Origin: Anaerolineales bacterium
GTDB lineage: Bacteria > Chloroflexota > Anaerolineae > Anaerolineales > Villigracilaceae
Length of the DNA: 64,000 bases
Reading direction: 5' to 3'
Assembly: GCA_015075725.1 (NCBI GenBank)
Contig: JABTTV010000001.1
Location: 2,790,001 to 2,854,000 of the forward strand
Shown: positions 16,183 to 24,625 of the stretch, one piece after another
Layout of the letters: every line of letters starts with the position of its first letter
Position numbering within the stretch: the first letter of the stretch is position 1
Made by a program: the position numbers and the translations under genes
The notes under the pieces: generated by a model
Database searches by the model: none
What the model was told of the DNA's origin: nothing
Seen by the model: the letters and a program-made list of their open reading frames with translations, nothing else

Positions 16183-17262
16183 TCAGGGCAGCCTGTTGTA
16201 TTTCTTCAATAATTCCCTTACATCATCATGGGGCAGAGCTTTGACGCTGATCTCATGCCCGGTCATATCGCGCGCCGCGACCAGTGAATTGATGATCGCC
16301 TCCTCAGTCGCATAAACAGTAGCCTCAAAAATGGGATCAAGGTGATCGTTCACGACGGTTTGAATGTCGGTCAAACCTTTTTCGCCGGATTTGGTTGCAT
16401 TTGGATTAGCAGTGGAGAAAGCGATGAAGATATCGCCGGAGCCGTTTCCCCCGATCGAGCCAGTTCGCGCCATGCCGAGCGAGACGCGTCGTGCCACCCT
16501 TTTGAGTTGATGCGGCAAAAGAGGCGCATCCGTCCCCACGACGACGATCAACGAGCCATCGTCCTGCTTGTTGGGATCTTCGCCGCTGACATGCCACTTG
16601 TTCTCGTTTTTGATGTGCTTTCCGACGGGGACGCCGGCTATCGTGAGGTATTCGCGCCTGCCGAAGTTCGTCTGCGCCAGCGCGCCTACCGTCCAGCCGC
16701 CGGATTTTTCCGGCAGTCTGCGCGAGGATGTTCCTGTTCCACCCTTGAATTCGTAACACATCATGCCTGTCCCGCCGCCAATGCCGCCCTCTGCGATCGC
16801 GCCGGATGCCGCAGAGTCCAACGCCTCAAAGACATGTTCTTCCTTTACGAAGAACCCGTCCATGTTGTTTAACCAGGCGTCTGCAGTCTCGGCGACGATC
16901 GGCATGCACCATTTTTGGAAGCGGAAATCATTCCTCACCTGCCATTTGACGATCGCATCGCGGACAACGCCGACGCTGTGTGTATTCGTCAACCCGATCG
17001 GTCCCTCCAACAATCCTCCCTCTTCGATCCAGAGCGTACCTGTCACCTCGCCATTGCCGTTGAAAGAGTGAACGCCTGCATAGACCGGATCAAATAATTC
17101 CCTGCCCCGCGGGTGGATGATGGTCACACCTGTCCGCGCGTCTGTCCCTTCGATGATGGTCGAATAACCGACTGTGACTCCGGAGACATCGGTAATCGCA
17201 TTGAATTCCCCCGGTGTTCCTTCGAACGGAATCCCCAATCCGCGCGCACGTAGTTTATTCAT
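16183..17262 (-). CDS. P1 family (DmpA-type) N-terminal nucleophile aminopeptidase
   Basis: A 359-residue serine hydrolase of the DmpA/L-aminopeptidase-esterase family, which self-cleaves between Gly and Ser. Family landmarks: AITDVSGVTVGYST, GGGTGMMCYEFKGGTGTSSR, VGALAQTNFGRREYLTIAGVPVG, and the cleavage/nucleophile site DDGSLIVVVGTDAPL with Ser237. ATG 17262 is chosen because AGGAG is 6-7 nt upstream; a longer frame to 17361 crosses the divergent promoter region. Substrates in the family are N-terminal D- or L-residues and beta-peptides. Convergent with the ABC-F gene; 16012-16182 holds nothing recognisable. Confidence 0.9.
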   Translation of the reverse strand: MNKLRARGLGIPFEGTPGEFNAITDVSGVTVGYSTIIEGTDARTGVTIIHPRGRELFDPVYAGVHSFNGNGEVTGTLWIEEGGLLEGPIGLTNTHSVGVVRDAIVKWQVRNDFRFQKWCMPIVAETADAWLNNMDGFFVKEEHVFEALDSAASGAIAEGGIGGGTGMMCYEFKGGTGTSSRRLPEKSGGWTVGALAQTNFGRREYLTIAGVPVGKHIKNENKWHVSGEDPNKQDDGSLIVVVGTDAPLLPHQLKRVARRVSLGMARTGSIGGNGSGDIFIAFSTANPNATKSGEKGLTDIQTVVNDHLDPIFEATVYATEEAIINSLVAARDMTGHEISVKALPHDDVRELLKKYNRLP

Positions 17263-17289
17263 GTAACTCTCCTGTGTGTTGAATAGGAA

Positions 17290-17295
17290 ATTATA
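17290..17295 (-). promoter_or_regulatory. -10 box of the P1 peptidase gene
   Basis: TATAAT on the minus strand, ending 27 nt before ATG 17262, leaving room for the SD. No convincing -35. Confidence 0.45.
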
Positions 17296-17343
17296 GCCGA
17301 ATGGCAGGTTCAACCACCTTTGATACTTATCCTGGGTTTTCGC

Positions 17344-17352
17344 TGGTACAAT
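17344..17352 (+). promoter_or_regulatory. Extended -10 of the FKBP gene
   Basis: TGG-TACAAT (17344-17352), about 30 nt before ATG 17382. A TTGATA at 17320 is 21 bp away, too far to be a normal -35. Confidence 0.45.
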
Positions 17353-17381
17353 GGGCACCATTAAATTCGAAAGGAAAAAAC

Positions 17382-17873
17382 ATGACGCACGATATGGTGA
17401 AAGACGGACTGGTTGTTTCGATGGAATACAAATTGACCGTGGACGGAGAAGTCCTGGACTCCTCCGACGAAGCGGGTCCTTTGCAGTTTTTGACCGGATA
17501 CGGCAATATCATACCCGGCTTGGAAAATGAAATGATGGGAATGAAGATCGGCGAGAGTAAAAATGTCACGGTTCAGCCCGCTGATGGTTATGGCGAATTC
17601 GAAGAGGATGCCTTCACAGAGGTTTCTCGAAGCCAGTTTCCGACCGATATGAAATTGGAGGAAGGGATGGAACTGCATGTGACCGACGAGGACGGCAACC
17701 ATCAAGCCGCTTATGTCGCCGAGTTCAACGACAAGACCGTCAAACTCGATTTCAACCATCCCCTTGCCGGAGCCGTTTTGGATTTCTATGTAAAGGTCGT
17801 CGCTTTGCGCGAACCGACCGATGAGGAACTCGACCATGGCCACGTCCATGAAGGGGATGGACATCATCATTAA
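17382..17873 (+). CDS. FKBP-type peptidyl-prolyl isomerase, SlyD-like
   Basis: A 163-residue cytosolic prolyl isomerase/chaperone. It shows the SlyD order: FKBP strand YKLTVDGEVLDSS, GYGNIIPGLENEMMGMKIGE, an IF-like insert (about 70-130) and FNHPLAGAVLDFYVKV. The C-terminus HGHVHEGDGHHH is His-rich and could bind nickel or zinc, as in SlyD. ATG 17382 has AAAGGA upstream; an upstream in-frame start at 17301 precedes the promoter and is rejected. It overlaps no gene but lies only 5 bp before the NnrS-like gene. Confidence 0.92.
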   Translation: MTHDMVKDGLVVSMEYKLTVDGEVLDSSDEAGPLQFLTGYGNIIPGLENEMMGMKIGESKNVTVQPADGYGEFEEDAFTEVSRSQFPTDMKLEEGMELHVTDEDGNHQAAYVAEFNDKTVKLDFNHPLAGAVLDFYVKVVALREPTDEELDHGHVHEGDGHHH

Positions 17874-17878
17874 CCGAA

Positions 17879-18973
17879 ATGCAAAATAGGTTGAATAAGG
17901 CGGTCATTCCGTTTTTGGTTTTAGCCGTACTGGCATTGTTGTTTGCGATGTGGGGCGGGCTGATGCGACTTGGATGGCGCATCCCCGCCCTTTCTTCTTC
18001 CATGGCGCTGGCGCATGGTCCTTTGATGATCACGGGCTTTCTTGGCATTCTCATCACGGTGGAGCGTGCCGTGGCCTTGAAGCAGCGCTGGATGTACGCT
18101 CCCGCAGTATTTGCTGCGATTGGGTGGGTTATCATTCTTACGGGCTGGAATGCAGTGCTCGGCGCGGCGCTGATGTCGCTGGCAAGCGCAGGCGGTGTAA
18201 TGATCCTCATAGAAATCACACGTCGTGAGCCGGCGCTGTACACAGGCACGATGCTGCTTGGATCTTTGTCCTGGCTGGTTGGGAACATCCTATGGTTGAT
18301 GGGCTGGCAGATTTACCAGGTTGTTTTCTTTTGGCAGGCGTTCCTGGTGTTGACCATTGCTGGCGAGCGGTTGGAACTCAGCCGGGTGCTGCGCCCGACT
18401 GAAAATTCGATGAGATTGTTCGCGGTCATTTTGATCGCATATCTCCTCAGCCTGGTTGCGTTCCCGTTCAACCTGCAAGTCGGATTGCGGCTGAACGGGG
18501 GAGCCCTTTTTGCATTGGCGCTCTGGTCGTTTCGAAACGACATTGCATGGAGAAACCTTCGCCATTCCCTGCCGCTGACACGTTACATCGCCTGGTGCCT
18601 AGCTATTGGTTTTGTATGGTTGGGCATCGGCGGGGCTTTAGGAATGGGATTTGGCGCACAGGTGGCAGGTCCGCGATATGATGCGGCGCTTCATACGATC
18701 TTTGTCGGTTTCGTCATTTCGATGATCTTCGGTCATGCGCCGATCATTTTCCCGGCGGTGCTTGGCGTACCGGTCCTGTTCCGTCCGGCATTTTATTTTC
18801 ATTTGATAATACTGAACGCTTCCCTTGCAATACGCGTCATTGGGGATTTTATCAATATCCACCCCATGCGGATGTGGGGCGGATTGCTCAACGAAGCTGC
18901 CATTCTTCTGTTCCTGGTGATGACCGTTTCGTCGGTCATTGGCTCGGTCAGACGCTCCGCGACTTCGAGCTGA
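17879..18973 (+). CDS. NnrS-like polytopic membrane protein
   Basis: A 364-residue integral membrane protein with about 10-12 hydrophobic helices. Conserved histidines occur in ALAHGPLMITGF, HTIFVGFVISMIFGHAPIIFPA and FHLIILNASLAIRVIGD, a pattern resembling NnrS haem-copper proteins tied to nitric-oxide stress. The assignment rests on motif resemblance only. The ATG follows the FKBP stop by 5 nt without a strong SD, suggesting translational coupling. Confidence 0.6.
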   Translation: MQNRLNKAVIPFLVLAVLALLFAMWGGLMRLGWRIPALSSSMALAHGPLMITGFLGILITVERAVALKQRWMYAPAVFAAIGWVIILTGWNAVLGAALMSLASAGGVMILIEITRREPALYTGTMLLGSLSWLVGNILWLMGWQIYQVVFFWQAFLVLTIAGERLELSRVLRPTENSMRLFAVILIAYLLSLVAFPFNLQVGLRLNGGALFALALWSFRNDIAWRNLRHSLPLTRYIAWCLAIGFVWLGIGGALGMGFGAQVAGPRYDAALHTIFVGFVISMIFGHAPIIFPAVLGVPVLFRPAFYFHLIILNASLAIRVIGDFINIHPMRMWGGLLNEAAILLFLVMTVSSVIGSVRRSATSS

Positions 18974-19003
18974 ACGTGTTCCACCAATAATGACACGGGG
19001 ATA

Positions 19004-19612
19004 TCAACACAATTTTTTTGCGGCGGATTCCTGCCGCTTTTTTGCCTGCCGCTTGATAACCTGGCGGAGCCCGACTATGAAAAAGATCACGCCGAGCACC
19101 AATCCGCCAAAATTGCCCAAAAATTCATTTACCACCTCCCACTGACTGCCGAAGAGATAACCGAGCCCGCCGTAGCCGAAGATCCACACGGCTTCACCGA
19201 GTGCATCATAAATAATGAACTTCCTGAACGGATAACGCGTTGTACCGGATAAAAGATTTACGGGCAGCGCAATGGCCGTCACCAAAAAACGTGAGAAGAA
19301 AATGGAAAGCGGTCCCCACTTTTGGAAGGACTTTTCTGCTTCGATCCATTTTGGGGTTCCGCCGAAACGATTGAGAACGTACCCGCTGGCGTAATAACCC
19401 ATCGAATAACTGAGGCTATCGCCGATGATCACGCTGATGATGGAGGTCAATGCGGTGGTATGCCACGGTAAATACCCCTCCCGGGAAAACGCTCCGGCGG
19501 CAATGACAAGCGGGGTGCAGGGAAGTGGAACGCCCAACCCGCCTATAAAAACAACCACTCCCAGCAGCGGCGCGCCATAATTGATGACTTGGGTAAGGAG
19601 AAAATCGGACAT
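19004..19612 (-). CDS. DedA family membrane protein
   Basis: A 202-residue SNARE-associated/DedA protein with about five hydrophobic helices. Family features: GLGVPLPCTPLVIAAG near the N-terminus, the GDSLSYSMGYYAS helix, FFSRFLVTAIALPVNLLSGTTRYP and FGYGGLGYLFGSQW. Related proteins transport or flip lipid carriers such as undecaprenyl phosphate or PE; the specific substrate is not known. Last gene of an obgE-unknown-dedA run on the minus strand. Confidence 0.88.
   Translation of the reverse strand: MSDFLLTQVINYGAPLLGVVVFIGGLGVPLPCTPLVIAAGAFSREGYLPWHTTALTSIISVIIGDSLSYSMGYYASGYVLNRFGGTPKWIEAEKSFQKWGPLSIFFSRFLVTAIALPVNLLSGTTRYPFRKFIIYDALGEAVWIFGYGGLGYLFGSQWEVVNEFLGNFGGLVLGVIFFIVGLRQVIKRQAKKRQESAAKKLC
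19020..19043 (+). terminator. Terminator of the NnrS-like gene, inside the 3' end of dedA
   Basis: GCGGC (19020-19024) pairs with GCCGC (19033-19037), with additional GG/CC pairing inside, followed by six T residues. It lies within the convergent DedA coding region. Confidence 0.55.
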
Positions 19613-19623
19613 GGAAGGGATAA

Positions 19624-20028
19624 CTAGGGCGTTGCAGGCATCGGGGCATCCGGTGGGGCAGGCGGGGTTTGCGGCTGGTGCGCGAGGATCGTCGCCTTGA
19701 CAGTGGCTAACACATATCCATCATCGTCCGGGTAAAATTCATCGTTCAATTGTTTAAGGCTTTTTTTGAAATTCATTTTGGGGTCGATATCCAGCGCATC
19801 GAAAAGAATATCGGGCGGCACGCCGTAGTTGTATGAAACGAAAGGAACGGTCATCCAATCTTCGATGTCTTCCGCGTCGGTTCGTAATTCCTCTGCAATC
19901 GGCGGCGGGCGATGATTCTCGAACTTTTTGAAGGCGTGAAACGCGCGCAAACCAAAGAAAAGAATCAACATCACCCCGAGAACGCTCACGGCGATGAAAA
20001 GATTACGCGATTTGGAATTGTCCTGCAC
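19624..20028 (-). CDS. Hypothetical single-pass membrane protein
   Basis: About 134 residues, unrecognised. It has one N-terminal transmembrane helix (FIAVSVLGVMLILFFGL), then an exported-looking acidic region with TDAEDIEDWMTVPFVSYNYGVPPDILFDALDI and a Pro/Ala tail. The fold resembles short helical repeats but cannot be assigned. GTG 20028 is preferred because AGGAG (the last codons of obgE) lies 8 nt before it; GTG 20046 is an alternative. The start overlaps or abuts the obgE stop, so it is in an operon with obgE and dedA. Confidence 0.65.
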   Translation of the reverse strand: MQDNSKSRNLFIAVSVLGVMLILFFGLRAFHAFKKFENHRPPPIAEELRTDAEDIEDWMTVPFVSYNYGVPPDILFDALDIDPKMNFKKSLKQLNDEFYPDDDGYVLATVKATILAHQPQTPPAPPDAPMPATP

Positions 20029-20033
20029 TGAAG

Positions 20034-21299
20034 TTACTCCTGCCACTCCAATTCAAAGTCGCCGACGAAAACCGTGTCGCCGTCTGAAACGCCTGCTTCA
20101 CGCAGGGCTTTATCCACGCCGAGTTTTTGCATCAACTTTTGGAAGCGGCGAACCGAGCCGTAATGTTCCCAATACGTCATTTTGGCGGCGCGTTCGATGG
20201 CAATGCCGGATACTCTCCATTTATCCCCGTCTTCCCTGTGGATCTTGAATTGGTTCGGGTCCACTTCCGGTTTATAGACGGGCAGCGCTTCTTCCTCGAT
20301 TTGTTCCGGAGTCAGGTCCTGGAGCCTTCGGTAAGCTGAAAGTAAAACCTCCCGCGTGTTTGTACGCGCCATGGCAGATGCGGTGATGACATCCACTTTT
20401 TTCCTTTTGAAACTTGCTTGAATGTCTTTCAAGCGCGCTTGCACATCGGGCTGGTCGATCTTGTTGACGACCACGACCTGCGGTTTCCTGGCAAGCTTTG
20501 GGTCGAAGAGGGATAGTTCGGTATTGATCTGACTGAAATCAGCGAGCGGATCTTCAGATAAGCCGTCTATCATGTGGATCAAAATCCGGGTGCGCTGGAT
20601 GTGACGCAAGAAATCATGACCCAACCCCGCGCCGTCGTGCGCGCCCTCGATCAACCCGGGGATATCCGCCAGCACAACAGTGGTGTCATCGTCGATTTTG
20701 GCAACGCCCAGATTCGGTTGGAGGGTCGTAAAGGGATAGTCGCCGATCTTTGGTTTGGCGTTCGTCAGAACGGAGAGGAGGGTGGACTTTCCGGCGTTGG
20801 GCAGGCCGATGATGCCGATATCCGCTATCAGCTTAAGTTCGAGGCGCAGCATTTTTTCATCGTGCGGTTCGCCGCGTTCGGCTGTCCGCGGGGCTTGATT
20901 TCGCGAGGTCGCGAAATGCTGATTGCCGCGTCCGCCGCGCCCTCCCTTGCAAATGATGAGCTGTTGGCTTGTCTCGGTCAGATCGCCGAGCAATGCGCCG
21001 GTTTCAGCATCGTAAATGACCGTCCCCGGCGGCACGTGGATGACGAGGTCTTTTCCATTGCGCCCCGTCATTTGGGAAGCGCCGCCATTCACGCCATTCT
21101 CTGCCGCAAACGATTGTTTTGGACGAAAGTGTGAAAGCGAATTCAGAATCGGTTTGACTTCGAAGATGACATCGCCGCCCTTGCCCCCGTCTCCGCCGTC
21201 GGGACCGCCGCGCGGCTCATATTTTTCGCGGCGGAAATGCACCATGCCGTCGCCGCCTTTGCCGGATTTGACATGAATATTGACCTGATCGATAAACAT
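20034..21299 (-). CDS. obgE: Obg GTPase (ObgE/CgtA)
   Basis: Ribosome-associated GTPase of 421 residues, acting in 50S assembly and stress control. N-terminal Obg fold with glycine-rich segments (KSGKGGDGMVHFRREK, GGPDGGDGGKGG). G domain from about 155: G1 GLPNAGKST, DIPGLIEGAHDGAGLG (G3), NKID (G4). A C-terminal OCT domain follows (about 340-421). Full length. The -10 box TATAAT sits 6 nt before the ATG, so the mRNA may be leaderless. Confidence 0.96.
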   Translation of the reverse strand: MFIDQVNIHVKSGKGGDGMVHFRREKYEPRGGPDGGDGGKGGDVIFEVKPILNSLSHFRPKQSFAAENGVNGGASQMTGRNGKDLVIHVPPGTVIYDAETGALLGDLTETSQQLIICKGGRGGRGNQHFATSRNQAPRTAERGEPHDEKMLRLELKLIADIGIIGLPNAGKSTLLSVLTNAKPKIGDYPFTTLQPNLGVAKIDDDTTVVLADIPGLIEGAHDGAGLGHDFLRHIQRTRILIHMIDGLSEDPLADFSQINTELSLFDPKLARKPQVVVVNKIDQPDVQARLKDIQASFKRKKVDVITASAMARTNTREVLLSAYRRLQDLTPEQIEEEALPVYKPEVDPNQFKIHREDGDKWRVSGIAIERAAKMTYWEHYGSVRRFQKLMQKLGVDKALREAGVSDGDTVFVGDFELEWQE

Positions 21300-21305
21300 G
21301 GCTCC

Positions 21306-21311
21306 ATTATA
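21306..21311 (-). promoter_or_regulatory. -10 box of obgE, leaderless geometry
   Basis: TATAAT on the minus strand separated from ATG 21299 by GGAGCC (6 nt). No good -35 seen. Confidence 0.55.
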
Positions 21312-21435
21312 ACGGGTGGCTTCCCCGGCATCTGATTGCCATGCGCGAAGCGTAAGAACTCGTAATGGATTTTGTCATGGCATTATTATGATTAGCAAGT
21401 TCATTGAGAGGATAATCGGGGTTGGACTTGTAAAA

Positions 21436-22590
21436 ATGACCAACGACCTGGGTAATGATCCTCAACCTATGATCCTGATCGTCGAGGATGAAGCGCCGAT
21501 CCGAATGGGGCTTTCCGCGGCAATGAGCCGACTTGGCTATCGCGTCATCACGGCAGAGAACGGGAGCGACGCTCTCTTCAAAGCGGAAGAGAACCCTCCC
21601 GACCTGATCGTTTCGGACATAAAAATGCCGGTGGTCGATGGATTCGAGTTGAAGAAACGCCTCAACGCGAACCTGGCGCTTGCGTCCATTCCTCTGATCT
21701 ATCTTTCCGCCCGAACATCCATTGAAGACCGTGTCGGTGGAATCCGAGGCGGGGCAGACGATTACGTTACCAAACCCTTCGACTTGGAGGAATTAACCGC
21801 CCGCGTCGAAGCGGTGCTGCGTCGCGCCCGCGGTGAACGGAAACTCGGTTTCGACCTGGCGCGGCAGGTCGATAGGGAAGGTTTGGAAAAACTCCGCCTA
21901 GAACTGATGCAAAATTTCCATCACGAGATACGCACTCCGCTCAATAACGTGATGATGTTCCTTGAGATCGTGGCGACCCAAAAATTCGAAACATTGGAGG
22001 AACAGGAGGAATTCATCCGCATCGCGCGCTCCAGCGGAGACAGGCTCGAGTCGCTTGTCTCGGATATCATCTTCCTGACCGATTTCGATCAGGGTGTATT
22101 CAATGAAGTCAGACAGAATATAAATCCGGAGACGCACCTCCTCCAACTTCTCAGGCGACGTCTCGTCCGCTTTGAATCGAAATCGTTGAATTTCGTTCCC
22201 ATCGTTTCAACGGCTGGTGAGATGAAAGCCCCGCGTCACGAATTCGTCCATGCCGTCATGCACCTGGCGGATAACGCCTTTAAGTTCAGCCCGAATGACG
22301 GGACGGTCATCCTAAAGGTTGCGCCCGGAGAGCGCGGCGGCGCGACGATCACCATCGAAGATCAGGGACCCGGGATCCCGGCTGCGCTCCGTGAGAAGGT
22401 GTTCGAGCGGTATTTTCAGATCAGCCAGGGTCCAACGCGGGAATATCAGGGATTGGGACTCGGCTTGACCATCGCCCGCGCTGTTTTCCGTTCCTTGGGC
22501 GGCGATGTGACGATATTGGACAGCGCGCAAGGTTGCTGCGTGCAGGCAGTCCTGCCCGACCTCAAAGTGGATGATGCGTCAAATGGATAA
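21436..22590 (+). CDS. Receiver-histidine kinase hybrid (REC-HisKA-HATPase)
   Basis: About 384 residues. N-terminal receiver (about 12-125) with LIVEDEAPIRMG, phospho-acceptor in LIVSDIKMPVVDG, and VTKPFDLEEL. A histidine kinase core follows: H-box NFHHEIRTPLNN, N-box HLADNAFKFSP, G1 DQGPGIP, G2 GLGLGLT. There is no sensor domain or transmembrane helix, so input must come from phosphotransfer to the receiver. The start is uncertain: ATG 21436 is near the receiver fold, ATG 21388 and 21316 are in frame upstream, none with a strong SD. The stop overlaps the start of the next kinase gene. Confidence 0.85.
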   Translation: MTNDLGNDPQPMILIVEDEAPIRMGLSAAMSRLGYRVITAENGSDALFKAEENPPDLIVSDIKMPVVDGFELKKRLNANLALASIPLIYLSARTSIEDRVGGIRGGADDYVTKPFDLEELTARVEAVLRRARGERKLGFDLARQVDREGLEKLRLELMQNFHHEIRTPLNNVMMFLEIVATQKFETLEEQEEFIRIARSSGDRLESLVSDIIFLTDFDQGVFNEVRQNINPETHLLQLLRRRLVRFESKSLNFVPIVSTAGEMKAPRHEFVHAVMHLADNAFKFSPNDGTVILKVAPGERGGATITIEDQGPGIPAALREKVFERYFQISQGPTREYQGLGLGLTIARAVFRSLGGDVTILDSAQGCCVQAVLPDLKVDDASNG

Positions 22591-24517
22591 GAATTTCACG
22601 CCATCCACAGGTTTATCCACCGATGCAGCGTTGCAGGTTTCCGCCCTGACCAACGAACTGGATTATCGCGCCTTGTTCGAACAGGCGGGGGAATGCTTCT
22701 TCATCCTCAGCCCGAAGTTGAGATTTATTGCGGTCAATCCCCAAGCCAGCCGTTTGCTCGGCTATTCAGAAGAGGAACTTGCCGGCACCTCTGCCAAAAC
22801 CATTCTCGGGTTGGATGACCCGGTCCACTGGAAGACGATCCTGGAAAAACGCACGAATTCATTTACTCACACCCTTCGCAGGAAGGACGGCTCGACTCTT
22901 CAGATGGAAATGAGTTCATCGCTGGTATTGGATTCGTCGGGCAAACCCGCTTGCATTCAATTCATCGCGCGCGATATCAGCGAACGCATGCAAACCGAGC
23001 GCGTCATGAAGCGCAACATGCGCGCCCAGTCCATCATCGGCGAAGTGACAGCGATGCTGTTCCGGTCCACCAACATCGAGGGCAGGATGTCTGAAGCCCT
23101 GGAATCGCTTGGGTACGCCGTCGGCGTCTTCAGCTGCGTGGTCTTCGAGGCGAAAAACTCGTCCCTGCGCATTCGGCATAAATGGGTGGACCCGGCCGTC
23201 CCTGCGTTCGATGCGGAAGCGATCCTCCAGCCGTATGTGGAATCCATGTCTAAATTCCCAGACCGGGTATTTACCATTCCCGATGTTCCCAGGAATGGGT
23301 CGAGCGTGCCGGACATCTCTCTGCTTGCCGTCCCCATCCAGGGCGCATTGGGAATGTGGGGATTCCTGGGTCTGTTCAGCAAAGGGGACCGACTTACATG
23401 GCTTCCAACAAGTTTCGAGATCGTTCAGACGACTGCCAATCTCCTTGGAGCCGCCATCGAGCGCATCCATTATGAAGAGACACTGCGCCTGAGCGAACGA
23501 CGCAACCGTATCATCGTCGATGCCCTGCCCGACCTGCTGTTGCGGGTGGATCGCTCGGGACGTATTTTCGATTACAACGCGAATGTATCGCATCCTCTTT
23601 ATCGTGAGCCGGGGGCTGTCATTGGAAGAAATCTATCCGAGTTGTGGAGCGCCGAAGTTACCGGGAGGCTGCTGCCAAAGATCCCGAATGAAACCCTTTT
23701 TACCCAACCCCGGATGGTGGATAACTTTACTCTGCAGGGTCGTGAGGGTATTTTCGAAGCGCGCCTCTTTCCGATCAGCAAACTGGAGGCTTTGATCCTA
23801 GTGCGTGACATCACCGAGCAGGCGCGGCTCGATCAGATGAAATCGGATTTCATCAATTGGGCGTCGCATGAACTGCGGACACCGCTTACCTCTGCGATAT
23901 TGATGGCGGAACTCCTTCGGCAGGGATGCACGCCCGAAGAGGGCGAGGAATATCTTGCAACCCTCTCCAGCGAATTGAACCGCCAGAGGAATTTGATCAA
24001 CGAGTTGTTGATGGCCGGACGGCTCGAACACGGCGCCCTGCGCGTGGAAATGACATCGCTCGACCTGATCCCGGTCTTGATAGAATCCCTTTCGGCAGTA
24101 AAGCCGATCGCTAAAAAACGGGATGTAAGAATATTGTTCGCACAGCCATCGCAGCCCTGTTTCATCTGGGGCGATGTAAGCGCGCTTCATCAGGTGTTCA
24201 TAAATTTGATCAGTAACGCGGTGAAATTTTCACCCGAAGGTGGCGTTGTGGAACTGCAATTGAAAACGAACGCAGCAGAAGCGCGCGTGTCCATTTCAGA
24301 CAAAGGATTGGGGATTCCCCTGGACGCGCTCCCGCACCTCTTCGAGCGTTTCTATCGCGCGCGCAACGTAACCGCGGCGGAAATTCCCGGAAGCGGTATC
24401 GGGCTGTATATTGTGAAGTCCATTGTGTCGGAGTTGAAAGGCGATATTCATGTCGATACGGAACTCAACAAGGGCACCACCTTCACCGTGTCGCTGAATC
24501 TTGTGGATGGGGCATGA
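22571..24517 (+). CDS. Soluble PAS-GAF-PAS sensor histidine kinase
   Basis: A 648-residue cytosolic kinase. PAS domain 1 at about 35-140 (ALFEQAGECFFILSP, RRKDGSTLQMEM, ARDISERMQTERV), a GAF-like region at about 150-305, PAS-like domain 2 at about 315-420, H-box NWASHELRTPLTSA, N-box NLISNAVKFSPEGG, G1 DKGLGIP and G2 GSGIGLYIV. It overlaps the upstream hybrid kinase gene by about 20 bp (ATG 22571; ATG 22583 is also possible), so the two are translationally linked and probably form one signalling route. No DNA-binding regulator is adjacent. Confidence 0.9.
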   Translation: MMRQMDKNFTPSTGLSTDAALQVSALTNELDYRALFEQAGECFFILSPKLRFIAVNPQASRLLGYSEEELAGTSAKTILGLDDPVHWKTILEKRTNSFTHTLRRKDGSTLQMEMSSSLVLDSSGKPACIQFIARDISERMQTERVMKRNMRAQSIIGEVTAMLFRSTNIEGRMSEALESLGYAVGVFSCVVFEAKNSSLRIRHKWVDPAVPAFDAEAILQPYVESMSKFPDRVFTIPDVPRNGSSVPDISLLAVPIQGALGMWGFLGLFSKGDRLTWLPTSFEIVQTTANLLGAAIERIHYEETLRLSERRNRIIVDALPDLLLRVDRSGRIFDYNANVSHPLYREPGAVIGRNLSELWSAEVTGRLLPKIPNETLFTQPRMVDNFTLQGREGIFEARLFPISKLEALILVRDITEQARLDQMKSDFINWASHELRTPLTSAILMAELLRQGCTPEEGEEYLATLSSELNRQRNLINELLMAGRLEHGALRVEMTSLDLIPVLIESLSAVKPIAKKRDVRILFAQPSQPCFIWGDVSALHQVFINLISNAVKFSPEGGVVELQLKTNAAEARVSISDKGLGIPLDALPHLFERFYRARNVTAAEIPGSGIGLYIVKSIVSELKGDIHVDTELNKGTTFTVSLNLVDGA

Positions 24518-24567
24518 ATTATTGGTCCCCTTTTTATTGGCATGAGGAATAATTTTCCACCATTATT

Positions 24568-24607
24568 AATAATGTCGGATGACTAAAATCATCCGACATT
24601 ATTTTTT
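24568..24607 (+). terminator. Intrinsic terminator after the sensor kinase
   Basis: AATAATGTCGGATGA (24568-24582), loop CTAAAA, TCATCCGACATTATT (24589-24603): a perfect 15-bp stem followed by T residues. It may also act on the convergent gene. Confidence 0.95.
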
Positions 24608-24625
24608 CAACTTGTCATCTCTGGA

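Noticed and set aside
17320..17325. TTGATA as -35 of the FKBP promoter
   Set aside because: The spacing to TACAAT is 21 bp, outside the usual range; the extended -10 alone is a better explanation.
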